A DNA stretch of 64,000 bases from positions 4,528,501-4,592,500 of the forward strand of contig NC_092317.1 in NCBI RefSeq assembly GCF_036785885.1, read 5' to 3'. Both the position numbers and the translations under genes were made by a program. This DNA comes from Coffea arabica (lineage: Eukaryota > Streptophyta > Magnoliopsida > Gentianales > Rubiaceae). The notes under the pieces are model-generated. The model was not told where the DNA came from. It did not search any database and worked only from the letters and a program-made list of their open reading frames with translations. Numbering within the stretch: position 1 is the stretch's first letter; the number at the start of each line of letters is the position of its first letter. Shown here piece by piece: positions 49,850 through 61,501 of the stretch.

Positions 49850-52172
49850 AGTCGTAGGTGAAGAGGGGAACATAATTCTTATCTCTTTCTTTGGATTGTT
49901 TCAGTTTGAGACGACAGGGACGACTTTTGTGGACCTCTTTATATGTAATCAGCCACTTGATGAACTACGTCACTGAGCAGGTGAAAACTTGTACATGTCA
50001 ATAAAAAGTGTTTCTTTTTTGGGTATATTTTGGTGTATTATTTCTTTAATTTCTTCCCTTTTTTTACCCATGATTGAAAGGCAACAATAAGGAAAACTTT
50101 TTTTTTTTTTTGGGTAAGGTTCTTTTAAAGATAAATACTAGTTATTGCAAGATATTGCCTTTTGCTTAACAGAAAGGGATCAGGGGCGGGGTATCAGCTC
50201 TTCTGATAGGAAGGAATAATTACTGAAACCATGATGATGACAGTCACCGGATTCGATTTCTACATAATATATGCGTTTTAGAGCTATGATTGAACGTATG
50301 ATGCATAATATTTAGCTACAAGCTTAAGTACCCAACTATATATTTAGTTACGGTTTTTCTATTGGCTCAATTGGATCCTTTTAAAATAGGTTATAGTAGG
50401 TATAGAATAAACTATTGTCGACTGTCGAAATATATATATATATATATATATATACACTTGTAATTGTTATTTTAGCTACTACTATTTACTATGCATTATG
50501 TTTTATTCAGTTTCTTGCATGCAGAAAATAAATGCATTATTTGGCATTTACACAGGTTGATTACTTTATAGGCTGATACAAAACTACGGTCCTCTTGTTT
50601 TGAACCAACCAAGGGGGTTAAAACCAATTTTTTTAAGAAAAGCCTTTCATCTAGACTCAAAAATGAGTTTTTTTTTTTAAAGTAGTGGAGGGGAATTTAA
50701 TAAGCGGGAAAGAGGATTAAAAAAAAAAAAAGGAGTTTCCAACACAAATTTCCATCTTAAGTTGGACACGAAACTTCCAATTGTTCTTACTTGACTTCAA
50801 AAGGTATAAATAGTTGTGAACTATACAAAAAATCTTCAAAAATTGTTTGATATCTATGGCCTTAATGATACAATTGATTTCCTAATAGAATTTTCACAGT
50901 TCTTTACCTAATGCTCTTTCCGCGAAGCACTCTGGGAATTTCGCATTCATGTTTATGGTCAAAATAAATCCCAAGTAATTTGGGCATCTTCAAGATATTT
51001 CTTGGATGCCGTCGCCGCTAAACCGAATTGAAAAGGAGTTATCTTTTGTCGACCAAAGAAAAGTAGGCTTTTCCTTGGTCGCAGTTGGTGAGAATCTCTT
51101 CTTAACTTATTTAGGGCCCGTTTATCTATAATAAATACTTTTGTTAATAAAAATTTTAGTCAAAGCATTTATTAAATGCTTAATCATATCGTTTGGTTGC
51201 ATATTTGCATAAGTATATTTTTCCTATTTGATACTGTGTTATTTTAAATTTCTAAAACACATTTATCTCTTCATTTAGTTTAAAATTTATAATAAAATTG
51301 TTAAATTAATTTTGCATTTTTTAAACATAAAAGTTGCTCTAAAAATACCAATTTTAAAATCATGCCAAAAGTGCTTTAACAATTCGCTCCTAAATTTTAA
51401 AAATGATGGTCACCAAACATGTTATGAGTACGTATATTCTCCAAAATTACTTTTTTAGCAAAGTCATGGCAAACATGCCTTAATCTTTTAAAAAGAATAA
51501 TTATCATAGGGCGGTAAGGCCTAGTACGTGTCTGTGTGAAGTGTGAACTCATCGACTATTTTCAAGTCCAAAAAGAAAAAAAAAAACAGAAGAACATTTA
51601 TTCCCCTAAAGAACACGTAAAAAAATAATACTAATACTAGTGGTTTTGACTGTTAGACCTTCTTAGTGCTTGACATTTTGACTGTTTAGACCTTTCTCAG
51701 TGCATACCCAAATCATTATTTGAATAGTCACCTATCCTTCTAGATTACTTCTGCTTGCCGTTTCATTTTTTCTTTAATTAAAGATTGTGTTTACTGCCTC
51801 CTTAATTTCACGGGGTAAAATTTTTACTCTCCAAATCTCTAGTTTACCAGTGACTAATATGAATATGTAACATCAATAGTTCAAAATTGAGATCAGTTAA
51901 CGAGATATCAAGTCAACGGTTAATTCCTTATATTTCTTCTGTTATGTTATCTAGAAATATTTTCCAAATCTTGTTCCCATTAAATTTGTACAATTGTGTT
52001 TATTCAGTCACAGGGGAGGTAAGCCCATGAAGCACTTCTTGGTTCCTGCGTATCAGTGGGATACGATAAAAATTTCATATTTTTCACCCTTAATTTGTTA
52101 TCCCTTTCAAATATAGATCCGATCAGAGCTGCGATAAGTTTACAAAAAAAAAAAAAGCGTTTTTAAACACTA
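49850..52172. other. Intergenic, AT-rich spacer
   Basis: No gene seen. Includes a long TA repeat and A/T runs. A block at about 51117-51480 opens GGGCCCGTTTATC and closes near CATGGCAAACATGCC, whose reverse complement GGCATGTTTGCC loosely matches the opening. It may be a worn MITE. Confidence 0.45.
50428..50454. repeat. (TA)n microsatellite
   Basis: About 13 TA units in spacer. Confidence 0.9.
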
Positions 52173-52449
52173 AGGGTGGTTTTGACAAAACTAAAATCTG
52201 AAATCTGAAATTTAAATCAATTAAATTATTGAATTATTAAGTGTTAAATCTAATACATTTGAGTGCATATCACATTCACTGATAAGTAAATAGGTTATCA
52301 CTTAATTTTGGGAGCAAATTTTGTCTCGAAAATTCACTGTCATTTAATTAATTCAGATGTTCAATTTTTTGATTATCAAACAGTTTGAATATGTTAAGAT
52401 CTGAATCCATTAAATTTAAGTGCTGAATTGGGCTATCAAACAAGGCCTA
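52173..52449. mobile_element. ~275-bp MITE, copy A
   Basis: Aligns along its whole length with 54842-55113. Shared blocks include GATAAGT(A/G)AATAG, TATCACTTAATTTT, TTAATTAATTCAGATGTTCA and ATTATCAAACAGT. The ends carry TTTGA(C/T)AAAACT and CTATCAAAC, short inverted repeats. Non-coding. Confidence 0.75.
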
Positions 52450-54600
52450 AAAATACTTCTAGAGTGCTTGATTGTTAATTTTTCATCATTTAAATAACTA
52501 ATATAAAAGCATTTTTGTTAAAAGCAGTTGTATCAAAAACTTTTTTTTTTATACGGTATCGCAGCCCCAAACAATTGCATGTACATGATGCGATAAAAAA
52601 AGACTTCTTAGTGCTTTTCTTTGAACTTACCTTGGTACTTACCAGGCCTTTTGACCCCAGTCAAGTCAACACCTTGTCAACCCATCGTCAACGCTGGGCT
52701 GAACTGATTGGGCTTATGTCGTTCTATCAACCCCAGAATTGCTCAGATATTGTAAAGCCAGTGACCTGTCAATCATTTGAGTCTCAGCCATGGGGGTTCA
52801 GTTTGTCCACGAAGATGGGTTTACGAGAGCCCATGGTTGTGAAGATCACGGGCTAACTTCCCCTTTCAAACTACAAAGCAATACAAGATACTAGTTTTCA
52901 GGCCCAGCAACGATTCTGAATTCCGTTGACGGACTCTCGGAGTCAACTCAAAGAGTTTCACTTCCTATTTCACTTTTTTTTTGGACGAGACAAAAAGCAT
53001 TTTACATTATTGTCATTTTTTGTAAATTAATTTTGTGTACATTAGCAAATATGAATGCATGCTATATTGCAAAAAATAAAGTTCGAGTTCAAATTGGGAT
53101 ATGCCTACTGATGATGCTACTAATGTATAAATCATCAGTGTGTATAAAATATACCATTTTTAAAAATTACAGCGATCAATAAAAATTTATTATGATTTTT
53201 TCGACGAGTCTACCTACAAAAATTGTGACTTTAAAAATACAATATAACTATAATGATGAAAACAAACATAGAATCTTCTGCATATCATATCAGGAGGTCA
53301 AGTCATTTCTTAGTTTGTTTCTATCTTTGTCGTTTACGTAGAATTTTCTTTTTTTTACCGTACAACCCATTCCTTCTTTTTTTCTTGCATTTAATGGCTA
53401 GATCATTCCAATTTGAAAGATGCAAGTCTACAATTTGGTTTCAAAGGTGGTGATCCAAAGCTAGCGCTTAAAAAACAGGCAGACCAATTGACAGGAATAT
53501 CAACGAATATTATACCAAATTTAAAATCTTTAGGCCACTTTATTTATGAAGTGGGGGCAATTGTACCTTTCGTGCTGAATTGACAAATCAAAACGGGAAA
53601 AGTGGTTTCCTCTTCCTCTTTAGAAAAAGAAGATAAATGAAAGCTCCGGCACCCTGGACAATGGCAAGAGAACGAAAGAAAGAACAAGAAAAATCTAGAG
53701 ATGTGTGGACTGATATCCTCCACGAAAGAATATGCTAACAAGTGATGAAGGGAATAGATACGGATACCCCACAAAGACAAAATGAAAAGGAAAAGTCAGA
53801 AAACATATACTGCATGATTGGCCATCTATTCTGTGGATGCTGAACAAGTTGCTCAAAGGTAGAGGTCCACATTTTAGATCATCATCCTCTCCATTCCTTT
53901 ATTCTTGTCAGCATCGCATGTGATTCCAGATTCCAGTGGGCAATAATCAATTTTCTCCTGTCATCCTCCAACTTTGCGTACAAATTAGAAATTACTGCCT
54001 TACGTCGTTTCAGGTTACTATATATATATATATACACACACATCTATATCCATTCAAGCACACTTCTTAATCACTGAACCTGGCTTAGTGGCCACCAAGT
54101 GAGACTTAAATCCCTTCTTGCACTTCTTGAATGTAGGTGAGAATTTAAATTTTATCTGCAGTAAAAAAAATTTAAGGGTGATATTAGAGCACCCTTTTAA
54201 TCTAGTAAAGTCTGTGTATCTGCTTGTTCTCGATACAAGCCTTTTTAGATTCTCATTCCTCTCTAGTGTAGGATAGAATAAGTTATACAATAGTTATCGT
54301 CGAAAAAAAAAAAGAAGCACACTTACGTCTTGTAAGCGTTGCAGCGTACAAACTGTGCAACAATCAGAGATGTGCATGAATGTACCTTACTACGTGTGGA
54401 ATGTGTGGTTTTTGGACTTTTCTTTGAGTGTCGTCGGCACACAATTGTCCAAATCCAAAAGCTGACTGTTTCTTAATTCTTATCTTCCTGTCCTGTGCTG
54501 AAATGCATCTCATATCACTTCCAACTTCCAATTATACTAAATTACCTGATGAGTTTGCTTAACTCTTGAATTTCTCTTGTTAGGAGACAAATACATTCAT
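52450..54600. other. Intergenic, no supported gene
   Basis: A plus frame of 113 codons (52515-52856) has no recognisable domain and begins within repeat-like AT sequence, so I do not call it a gene. TATA/TACA repeats lie near 54018-54045. No RNA gene seen. Confidence 0.4.
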
Positions 54601-54741
54601 AGTGTTGAATATAGCGGGACAGACACGAGCAAAATAGTTAGTTAAACTAGTTAGTTTAACACAAGCAAATAGTTAGCTTGTGTTAAACTAACTAGTTTAA
54701 GTAACTATTGTGCTTGTGTCTGTCTCGCTTTATTCAACGTT
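54601..54741. repeat. 141-bp near-perfect palindrome
   Basis: The left arm 54604-54666 and the reverse complement of 54676-54738 match at 58 of 63 positions, with a 9-base loop (AAATAGTTA). Both arms start GTTGAATA(T/A)AGCG and close with AGTTTAACACAAGC at the loop. Smaller palindromes (TTAAACTAGTTAGTTTAA) are nested in each arm. A transcript would fold into a long hairpin. It could be a foldback MITE or a small-RNA precursor; the sequence alone does not decide. Confidence 0.85.
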
Positions 54742-54841
54742 ATTGACAACAGAGTCACTAGTTATTATACGGTCAATTGAGCTACGAAGAATGCATTAAC
54801 TATCTCATTAGGAAGGGGAATCCATCAAAATTAAGACACTT

Positions 54842-55113
54842 AGAATGCGTTTGATAAAACTGAAGTTTAAAAATTGAAATCTGAATCCATTAAGTTATTG
54901 AATTGTTAAGTATTAAATCACATTTGAATGCGTATCATTTTCAGTGATAAGTGAATAGTTTATCACTTAATTTTAAGAGTAAGTTTTGCCTAGAAAATTC
55001 AGTATCACTTAATTAATTCAGATGTTCAATTTTTAGTTATCAAACAGTCTGGATATGTTAAGATTTGAATTCCTTAAATTTAAGTGTTGAATTGAATTAT
55101 CAAACTGAGCTTT
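54842..55113. mobile_element. ~270-bp MITE, copy B
   Basis: Same family and orientation as 52173-52449. The left end GCGTTTGATAAAACTGAA and right end TTGAATTATCAAAC give short inverted repeats (GTTTGATAA). It is separated from the palindrome by about 100 bp. Confidence 0.75.
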
Positions 55114-56929
55114 AATCAGGTGTTTTGTGTGCCAAACGCCTTACCGTACCAAATACATGGCAAGTGCCCTCAACCATGGTGTTTGCGTTCAAAAGTTATT
55201 GCAATTTGACAATAGTTCTAAACTCACTCGAGTACGGGAAACGATCCAAAGGTGGGTTCATGTTAAGAGAGTCGCTAAAATGAGCCAAACCAGCCACCAC
55301 CTCCAATAAAAATCTCTTATAAAAGTGTCAATGGTAAATCTGGAAAAGTACGACTGTCATTTTTTTTCTTCTTTACACATTATTCTTTGTTAAGTGATTA
55401 ATTTGGGAACTGACCTGAACGAATTTAAGTGGAACCCGCTTCTTAGCCACATCCTCCTGTCACCAGAATGATTTAAGCCCAAATTCAACTAACATTCTGT
55501 CGTGATAAGTAGCAGTATAATAACAGCTACAACTTTCCCCCTATTCACACGGGTGATTGTCAACAAAAGACTATAATATAATATGCTGCCTGCCATCCCT
55601 CTCCCCATATACAGTGACTGGTAACCACTACTGTCATCATTTCCAGATCAGATCAATGGTTGATAGCTTTAGAAAAACTAATAAAGGCAATTGACCTTTT
55701 AATGCAAAGCCAGAAACCCATGTCCCACAGCGTCTACTAGAAGACGACGAATCAAGTTGCGTTGCATCAAACCAATTTCTCCGTGAGAGTAATTTACAAG
55801 TTTATCCATGAGCAACAAATTTAGCACATTGCTGCTGAACCAGTCTCGAGGTCTAATTAACTCGTGCGAGTTGAAACCGGAAACCGTGTTTAAACCACTG
55901 GAAAAACCGAGTTGAATTTGGGTCGCCACTGAGTTTGAACTTTGAACCACCAGCCGGAAATTTAAAAAAAACAGAAACCGAGTGCCTTAGCACAATCATT
56001 CCTCGGTCGAGTCAGAGTCCAAGTCACGTGTACCCAATTTTTTTTTTAAAATTTATTTATTAGTGTACTACGCATGCCACACTCACGTACATGTTATATT
56101 CGCCCTTCAATTTATTCCACGCAATATTTAAGTAAAATGACTCATTTTTCATAATCATGTGTTCCCCAATATAATCCACGAAAATGTCATCTACCTCCTA
56201 CTATATGACTACTATTTTCTGTTTTGTCATCCCTCCTTCCTTTTTTTTTTTTGTTTACCTAAATAAATGAATTAAGTGCCTTCGAGCTTTTCACAAGTTG
56301 GTGCAGTTAAAATTCAAGTTTAAAATTTCATTGACCAAATTTGAATAGCTAAACAAGTTTGTACTCGTGCATATATCTATATATGTGTGTGTGTGTGTGA
56401 GAGATTCAAAAGTTCATCAAACTTAATTAAACCTTAAAGATATACACCTATGTATTTTTTTAATTTATTAATGTAAAATGTCCCTCTTATCCCTCATCTT
56501 AAATATGCAAAGTATTATTGAGAAAGTAAGAACAATATTTACAACATCTAAAGTGCAAGACTCTTGTACATGCGTATATTTGATTCACACACTATAAGTG
56601 ACATGTTCTTGATAATTACAGATTGTACAGATCGAGAAAATTCATAATCTCATCATTACATCTTGCATGGTGTTCACTAATGTAATGTATTGTGGCTTAA
56701 TTTTTAAGAACTTGGACCTTGTGTTGGAAGTAATTAGGTGTGAATCCTTCCTTCCAAATAAAGTGCTATTGGTAACTATTATAATGCCTAGATATTAGAA
56801 TGAAGTGAATTACTTCTCCTCCTAAAATTTTTCCTACCAAAAAGAAAAAGAACACTGCATGCATAATATTCTCTCTCTCTCTTTCTCTCCTTCATTTTTC
56901 TTTTATGGTAAATAACTTGCACAATTCTG

Positions 56930-57001
56930 ATACCAAATTTTCGAAAAATTCTGATTTCAAAATTTTAAATTACCGATTTCGATTTCGATTCACACCCCTA
57001 A
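56930..57001. mobile_element. hAT-like MITE end fragment
   Basis: In reverse complement it begins TAGGGGTGTGAATCGAAATC and continues with GGTAATTTAAAATTTTG and AATTTTTCGAAAATTTGG. This parallels the left end of the element at 13896-14492 (TAGGGGTGTGCATCGAAATC, GAATTTTTCGAAATTTGG). Only one end is present. Confidence 0.6.
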
Positions 57002-57182
57002 TTTGAGACCTCGCAAATTAGAAATTTTTGAGTTCAAATTCTCTTTTCTTCTCTTCATTTCTTAAATCCCGTTCCTTCCATACCGACAGTAATTAGATTT
57101 TGTTTTAGATGATGTGCTACTTCATTTGCTTCTATGTAAATCCACTCAAATTTATCGGATGCCCCCGAAGAACTAAATCCAC

Positions 57183-57183
<1 letters not shown>

Positions 57184-57224
<41 letters not shown>
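57184..57224. repeat. (TA)n microsatellite
   Basis: About 20 TA units, 600 bp upstream of the NUDT start codon. Confidence 0.9.
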
Positions 57225-57225
<1 letters not shown>

Positions 57226-57435
57226 CCGAAACTTTGTACAACTAGGGTACCAATTTGATGGCTCAATCGAGCCACCCTAACTTCCTAACTTCGTACGGCA
57301 TGGTAATATTTTATGGGCTAAAGTCTATGTAAAGATAGATGTCATATGTAAGAATTTTGGATCCACATAAACGACACGACACGGGGCGTCCATAATGGGG
57401 CTGTCGAAATCGAAAGCGACGCAACCGCGTCGTAC

Positions 57436-57442
57436 TATAAAA
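57436..57442 (+). promoter_or_regulatory. Probable TATA box of the Nudix gene
   Basis: TATAAAA in the context GTACTATAAAATCACC. A start about 30 bases on would give a leader of roughly 360 bases before the ATG at 57830, possibly containing an intron. Consensus match only. Confidence 0.5.
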
Positions 57443-57829
57443 TCACCTCACGCCTTCTTCCCAGAAAATACAACAATTCCCGCAAAATACAACTAATCAT
57501 TGACCATACTTTACCTTACGTGTAATTTTCTTTGCCCCTTTTCTCTATTAAAGGACCGGACAGCCCAACCATTTCTTATCCACAATCTAGTGATCTACCC
57601 TTTGCAAGAAATAGCAGCAACATTCACAAATCAAAATTCAAAACCGGCAATTCAGTTGAGTTTGTTTGCCAGAGAGTTTTTTTAACGGTTTAACGGAAAT
57701 TCAGCTCCTAAATATATCAGGTGCCTTGTTTCTTTGTCCCTTTCTTCTTTCGTGGGAAAGTAGGAAGATCCCTTTTCCTTGTAAGTAGTTCCTTGGGAGA
57801 AAAAACGAGATTTTGAGTATTCAATCATC

Positions 57830-59322
57830 ATGCAAATCAAGAAGTTGGTTTCAATGCCTTCTCGCACTGGAAGAGACCTCCAAAGATATAATTTTGAGGG
57901 CTGTCGTCAAGTTGTTGGGTGTGTATTCATCCTTTTCCTTTTCTTTTGGTGTAATTTGAAGCTAAATCTTGCTGGGAAAATGGAAATGAAGAAAATTTTC
58001 ATGTGGGATTTGAAATTTTGAGTGAAATATTTGTGGGATTTCATTTCTTGGAGTGGCTTTTCCAAGGAATTGGGAAAGTTTTGGAATCTTCTTCGAAACC
58101 TTTCCCCTTTGTGAATTTTCTACGATCGAGTTGTTTTCTATTTTTGATGGCTGGAGAGGAAATTGAAGGGAAAGGGGAGAAGGGAGACCTGATACTGTTT
58201 TAGTAATTCTTTTTTTTCAAAGTCTTGATTGTGATGTTTTTGGATTCTTTCTAAAATCTTACTTTGATCTGATAACTTGCAGATGCATTCCATATAGATT
58301 CAGGAAAACTCACAGGGCTGCCCCTGTTCATGGGAAGTTAAGCAGTGAATTAGAATTCCTATTGATCAGCTCACAGAAGAGTCCAAGAATGATGTTTCCT
58401 AAGGTAAATTTTTTTTAAGTGATGTGCATATGTGTAGTTCCACATGTTTATTGTTTTTTGGTTGTTGAATATGAGAGCAATTATTGAAACTTATGACTAT
58501 TCGCTAGTTGACATTGTTTTTTATGCTATTGAATTATCAGGGTGGTTGGGAGCTTGATGAAACCATTGAACAGGCTGCTATACGAGAGACCATGGAAGAG
58601 GCTGGGGTAATTGGGCATGTTGAGGTGAGTATTTGCAAGTATATATCTCTTGAATTGGGATCATGAATATCAGAACATGCATTGATTCATAAGCAAGTCT
58701 CTAATTTCTATGCATTACATGTTATTGCAGGATAATTTGGGAGTTTGGACATTCAAGAGCAAGAGCCAAGACGCATTCCACGAAGGTCATATGTTGGCTT
58801 TTCGGGTCACAGAGGAATTAGACTGCTGGCCTGAGAAAGATGTTCGTCAACGCATATGGGTAAGTTCAGAGAAGAGTAGTATTTCTATGTTTATTATGAT
58901 GATTGAATGATAGGGTTGAATTTGGAAGGCTGAATCAGGGTTCTGATCTTGTGATTTATTTTGTGCTACAGCTGTCTGCTAATGAAGCAAGAATACTATG
59001 TGCTCATGAGTGGATGAAGGAGGCATTGGATTGCTTTCTTTTCAAACAGGAGAATGCAGGGGAAGAGCGGACTCCAAGTTTATCAGATCTATTGAGAAAT
59101 GAAGAGCCAAAATTTGGCAGACCAGCTCTGAGTGGACAAAACGATGACATTAATTGTTCCTTTGGTCAACTTACATATCTTCAAAGAAAGGAAGATGAAT
59201 GCCGGATACGCATGATCTTTAACCTACCACTTCCACCTTGTTCTACTGAAGAATCAAGAATTGGTAGGGTAGCACAAGTTGGAGATGAGGATGTTGATCG
59301 TGGCGTTACCTTGTTAGTCTAG
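57830..59322 (+). CDS. Nudix hydrolase, NUDT17/18-like
   Basis: Nudix enzymes hydrolyse nucleoside diphosphates linked to another group, or related pyrophosphates. Five exons: 57830-57918, 58283-58403, 58541-58624, 58731-58859, 58972-59322, giving 257 aa. The Nudix box is complete at residues 71-93 (Gly71, Glu77, Arg85, Glu86, Glu89, Glu90, Gly92), matching G-x5-E-x7-RE-U-x-EE-x-G-U, with Thr at the first U position. Flanking motifs SRTGRDLQRYNFEGCRQVVG, CIPYRF, MMFPKGGWELDE and WPEKDVRQRIWLS match Arabidopsis NUDT17/18, which are annotated as mitochondrial. NUDT12, 13 and 16 are more distant relatives. The start at 57830 gives an N-terminus like NUDT17; an internal Met at 57854 is possible. 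The C-terminal ~100 residues after HEWMKEALDCFL are an unconserved-looking tail. The substrate cannot be told from sequence. Confidence 0.92.
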
Positions 59323-60878
59323 TTAAAATCTAGGAGCCCGGATGCCTGATGCCAATTTATTAGGATTGGTTGAGAACTCTGGAATCCAAAATTGGCAGGG
59401 TGGCAGAAATTGAAGAATCTGTGTTAGTCAATGGAAACAATTCGGATTCGTGGCCTAAACAACCTCTTTAAGCATATCTCAGCTCCGATCTTTCAGCAGC
59501 TCAAGCTCTTTGGGATCAAGGTTAGAGATGACCATTGCCAATGTATGTACATGTTAAAAGGCACTAATGCGTACAAAGGCAGTAAAAGGGCACTTGTTCC
59601 ACTTGTGTAGGACTTCGAAATTCTGAGCAACCACAAAGCTGAGTTGCTTAGAAATATCTAGCTAGTTCATAGAGAAGTAGGAGGAGGAGGATTTAGAGAT
59701 GTACAAAGGTTCAAATCCATTCTTTTATTCATTCAAATTCATTAATTCTTTTAAGGTTGTCTCCTACGTACTAAGTTTGCTGATTAATATACATCTCTGT
59801 AAATCTCTGTACTTGTTATCAGATGTGACTGCAAAGCACACCAAGATTGAATGAGAACTTGATGTGTTTCTTTTATCAGTGGACTACAGATTCTATTGAG
59901 TTGATTAATCGATACAAAAGGAGTTGACTTTGCAAAATCTTAAATTCTTGCTGCTGAATGTTTTGGAATTGCTCTTAAACACCGTGTTATCAACACCACC
60001 TTTAGATACAACCTGGTATTGTAGCTGAAACCTGCAAACAAGAAAAAACATCAACCTTGTCCAATCTGCTTAAATGACTGAGTTGCCATTTCTTAATGGT
60101 TTATCAGCTCAACCATCTTCCACTCACCATTTCCTAGTGGAGCTTGTCAAGCTTCTTCTGTTTCCTTTATTGAAGTTGACAAGTTCATATTGCCTTCGCT
60201 TCATATATATATACTTTCCGAAGTATGTGATGCACACTGAGAGTTCATCATTCAAGATTGGAAGATAAAACCGAAATGCCTTTCCTGAAGCCTATTAGCC
60301 CTCGTGATCGTAAGTGACATCATCACGCTTATGTCCTCCTATAACTGCTAGAAACTAAGCCCAACTCGCATTGAAGGTTTATCAGGAGTTTCTATTTTTT
60401 CTTTGATCCTTTTCTATCAATAGTTTTTGATTTTGTTTTCAGCTTAGACATCTGAATGTAAATAAAGCAAAGATCTTGACTTTGGTCCATACAATGGAAG
60501 GTAGTCAGTCACCTTGTGTCTTATCTCACCAAGTACATGAAATCTCTTGTTTATTTACCAAAATAAATAAACAAAGTCCCTTGTGTGAGTAATATCAATA
60601 GTGACTCAGACATTTGCAGGCTGCACAAAGCTTGTGTTCCATCCCAGTCTCCATTAACGCCTTTATTTGGTTAGATTAATGCCTTCTATAATCTGCCAAT
60701 CTTGAAAAGCCAAAATCACAATGTAGAAAACGTACAAGTTTCCAAAATTATAGTACAGGAACATATAGGTGTTGCGGATACAAGTTGGCCTCTCAACATG
60801 TGTTTGAATTCGTTGTCAATACAAGGGTTATGTTGACAAAAATACCTGTAAGTGCTCGCTCCTAAGCAACCTATGATC
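59323..60878. other. NUDT 3' flank and spacer
   Basis: About 59323-59860 is likely 3' untranslated sequence of the Nudix gene. The rest is spacer with no gene that I can support. Confidence 0.5.
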
Positions 60879-61268
60879 ATGGTTCAAAGTCTTGGCGGAG
60901 AAAGAGACGACTCAGTCGAGTCATCATCGGAATGGATCTCTCTGTTCCGAAACGAGGACAAGATGGCTCCGAAATACATGGATCGTTGAAAAATTGGTCG
61001 AATCACCGAGAATTCGATGGAGAAGTTTCTGATATGGATAGTCTCGGTCGAGTCGATTCGAGTCAAATCGCAAATTTACATTTTACAGATTTTCTTTTGC
61101 TAATTTTTTTATTATTTTTGTTTAGCATATTTTTGAATATTATTCACAATTTTTAGAATATTAAATACTTCAAAATTTGCACCTAACCGAGTCCGTGATC
61201 GATATATCGAGGTTAATATGAAACAGTCCAGGCTGCAACCGTAACTGCGACAACGACTTTAAACCGTG
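60879..61268. mobile_element. 390-bp Mutator-like MITE
   Basis: It is flanked by the exact 9-bp direct repeat CCTATGATC at 60870-60878 and 61269-61277. Its left end ATGGTTCAAAGTC and the reverse complement of its right end, CACGGTTTAAAGTC, are inverted. A 9-bp target duplication is typical of Mutator-like elements. The interior is rich in CGAGTC phrases (ACTCAGTCGAGTC, TCGGTCGAGTCGATTCGAG) and AT-rich in its second half. It lies about 240 bp before the CDCA7-like start codon, in the probable promoter. Confidence 0.65.
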
Positions 61269-61501
61269 CCTATGATCGGGGCATGTAAGAATAAACGGCT
61301 GTATTCGACTCAAGGCATGCAAGACCATATGTGGCTCGCTCCCGAGAACACAGTTCAAAATTTTGATATGCGTCACCAACGGCTACCTCCCTGCCCCCAA
61401 ACCAAATTAGCACGCATTTGCCGCTTCTGCCCTTAAACCTTAAAGCCCCCAAATTAAGAAGACACCAACGTTTCACCATTGAACCAAATCCCCTCCTTTT
61501 T

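Larger units (their letters stand above)
55114..57430. other. Intergenic, no supported gene
   Basis: Contains a hAT-like end fragment and a TA repeat. Short frames (for example minus 55699-55950) have no domain. TGTGTGTGTGTGTG occurs near 56383 and TCTCTCTCTCTTTCTC near 56872. From about 57350 the sequence becomes the NUDT promoter and is more GC-rich. Confidence 0.45.

Noticed and set aside
52515-52856. 113-codon plus-strand frame
   Set aside because: No recognisable domain and no TATA or splice context; it begins in AT-rich repeat-like sequence. Length alone is not convincing in this composition.
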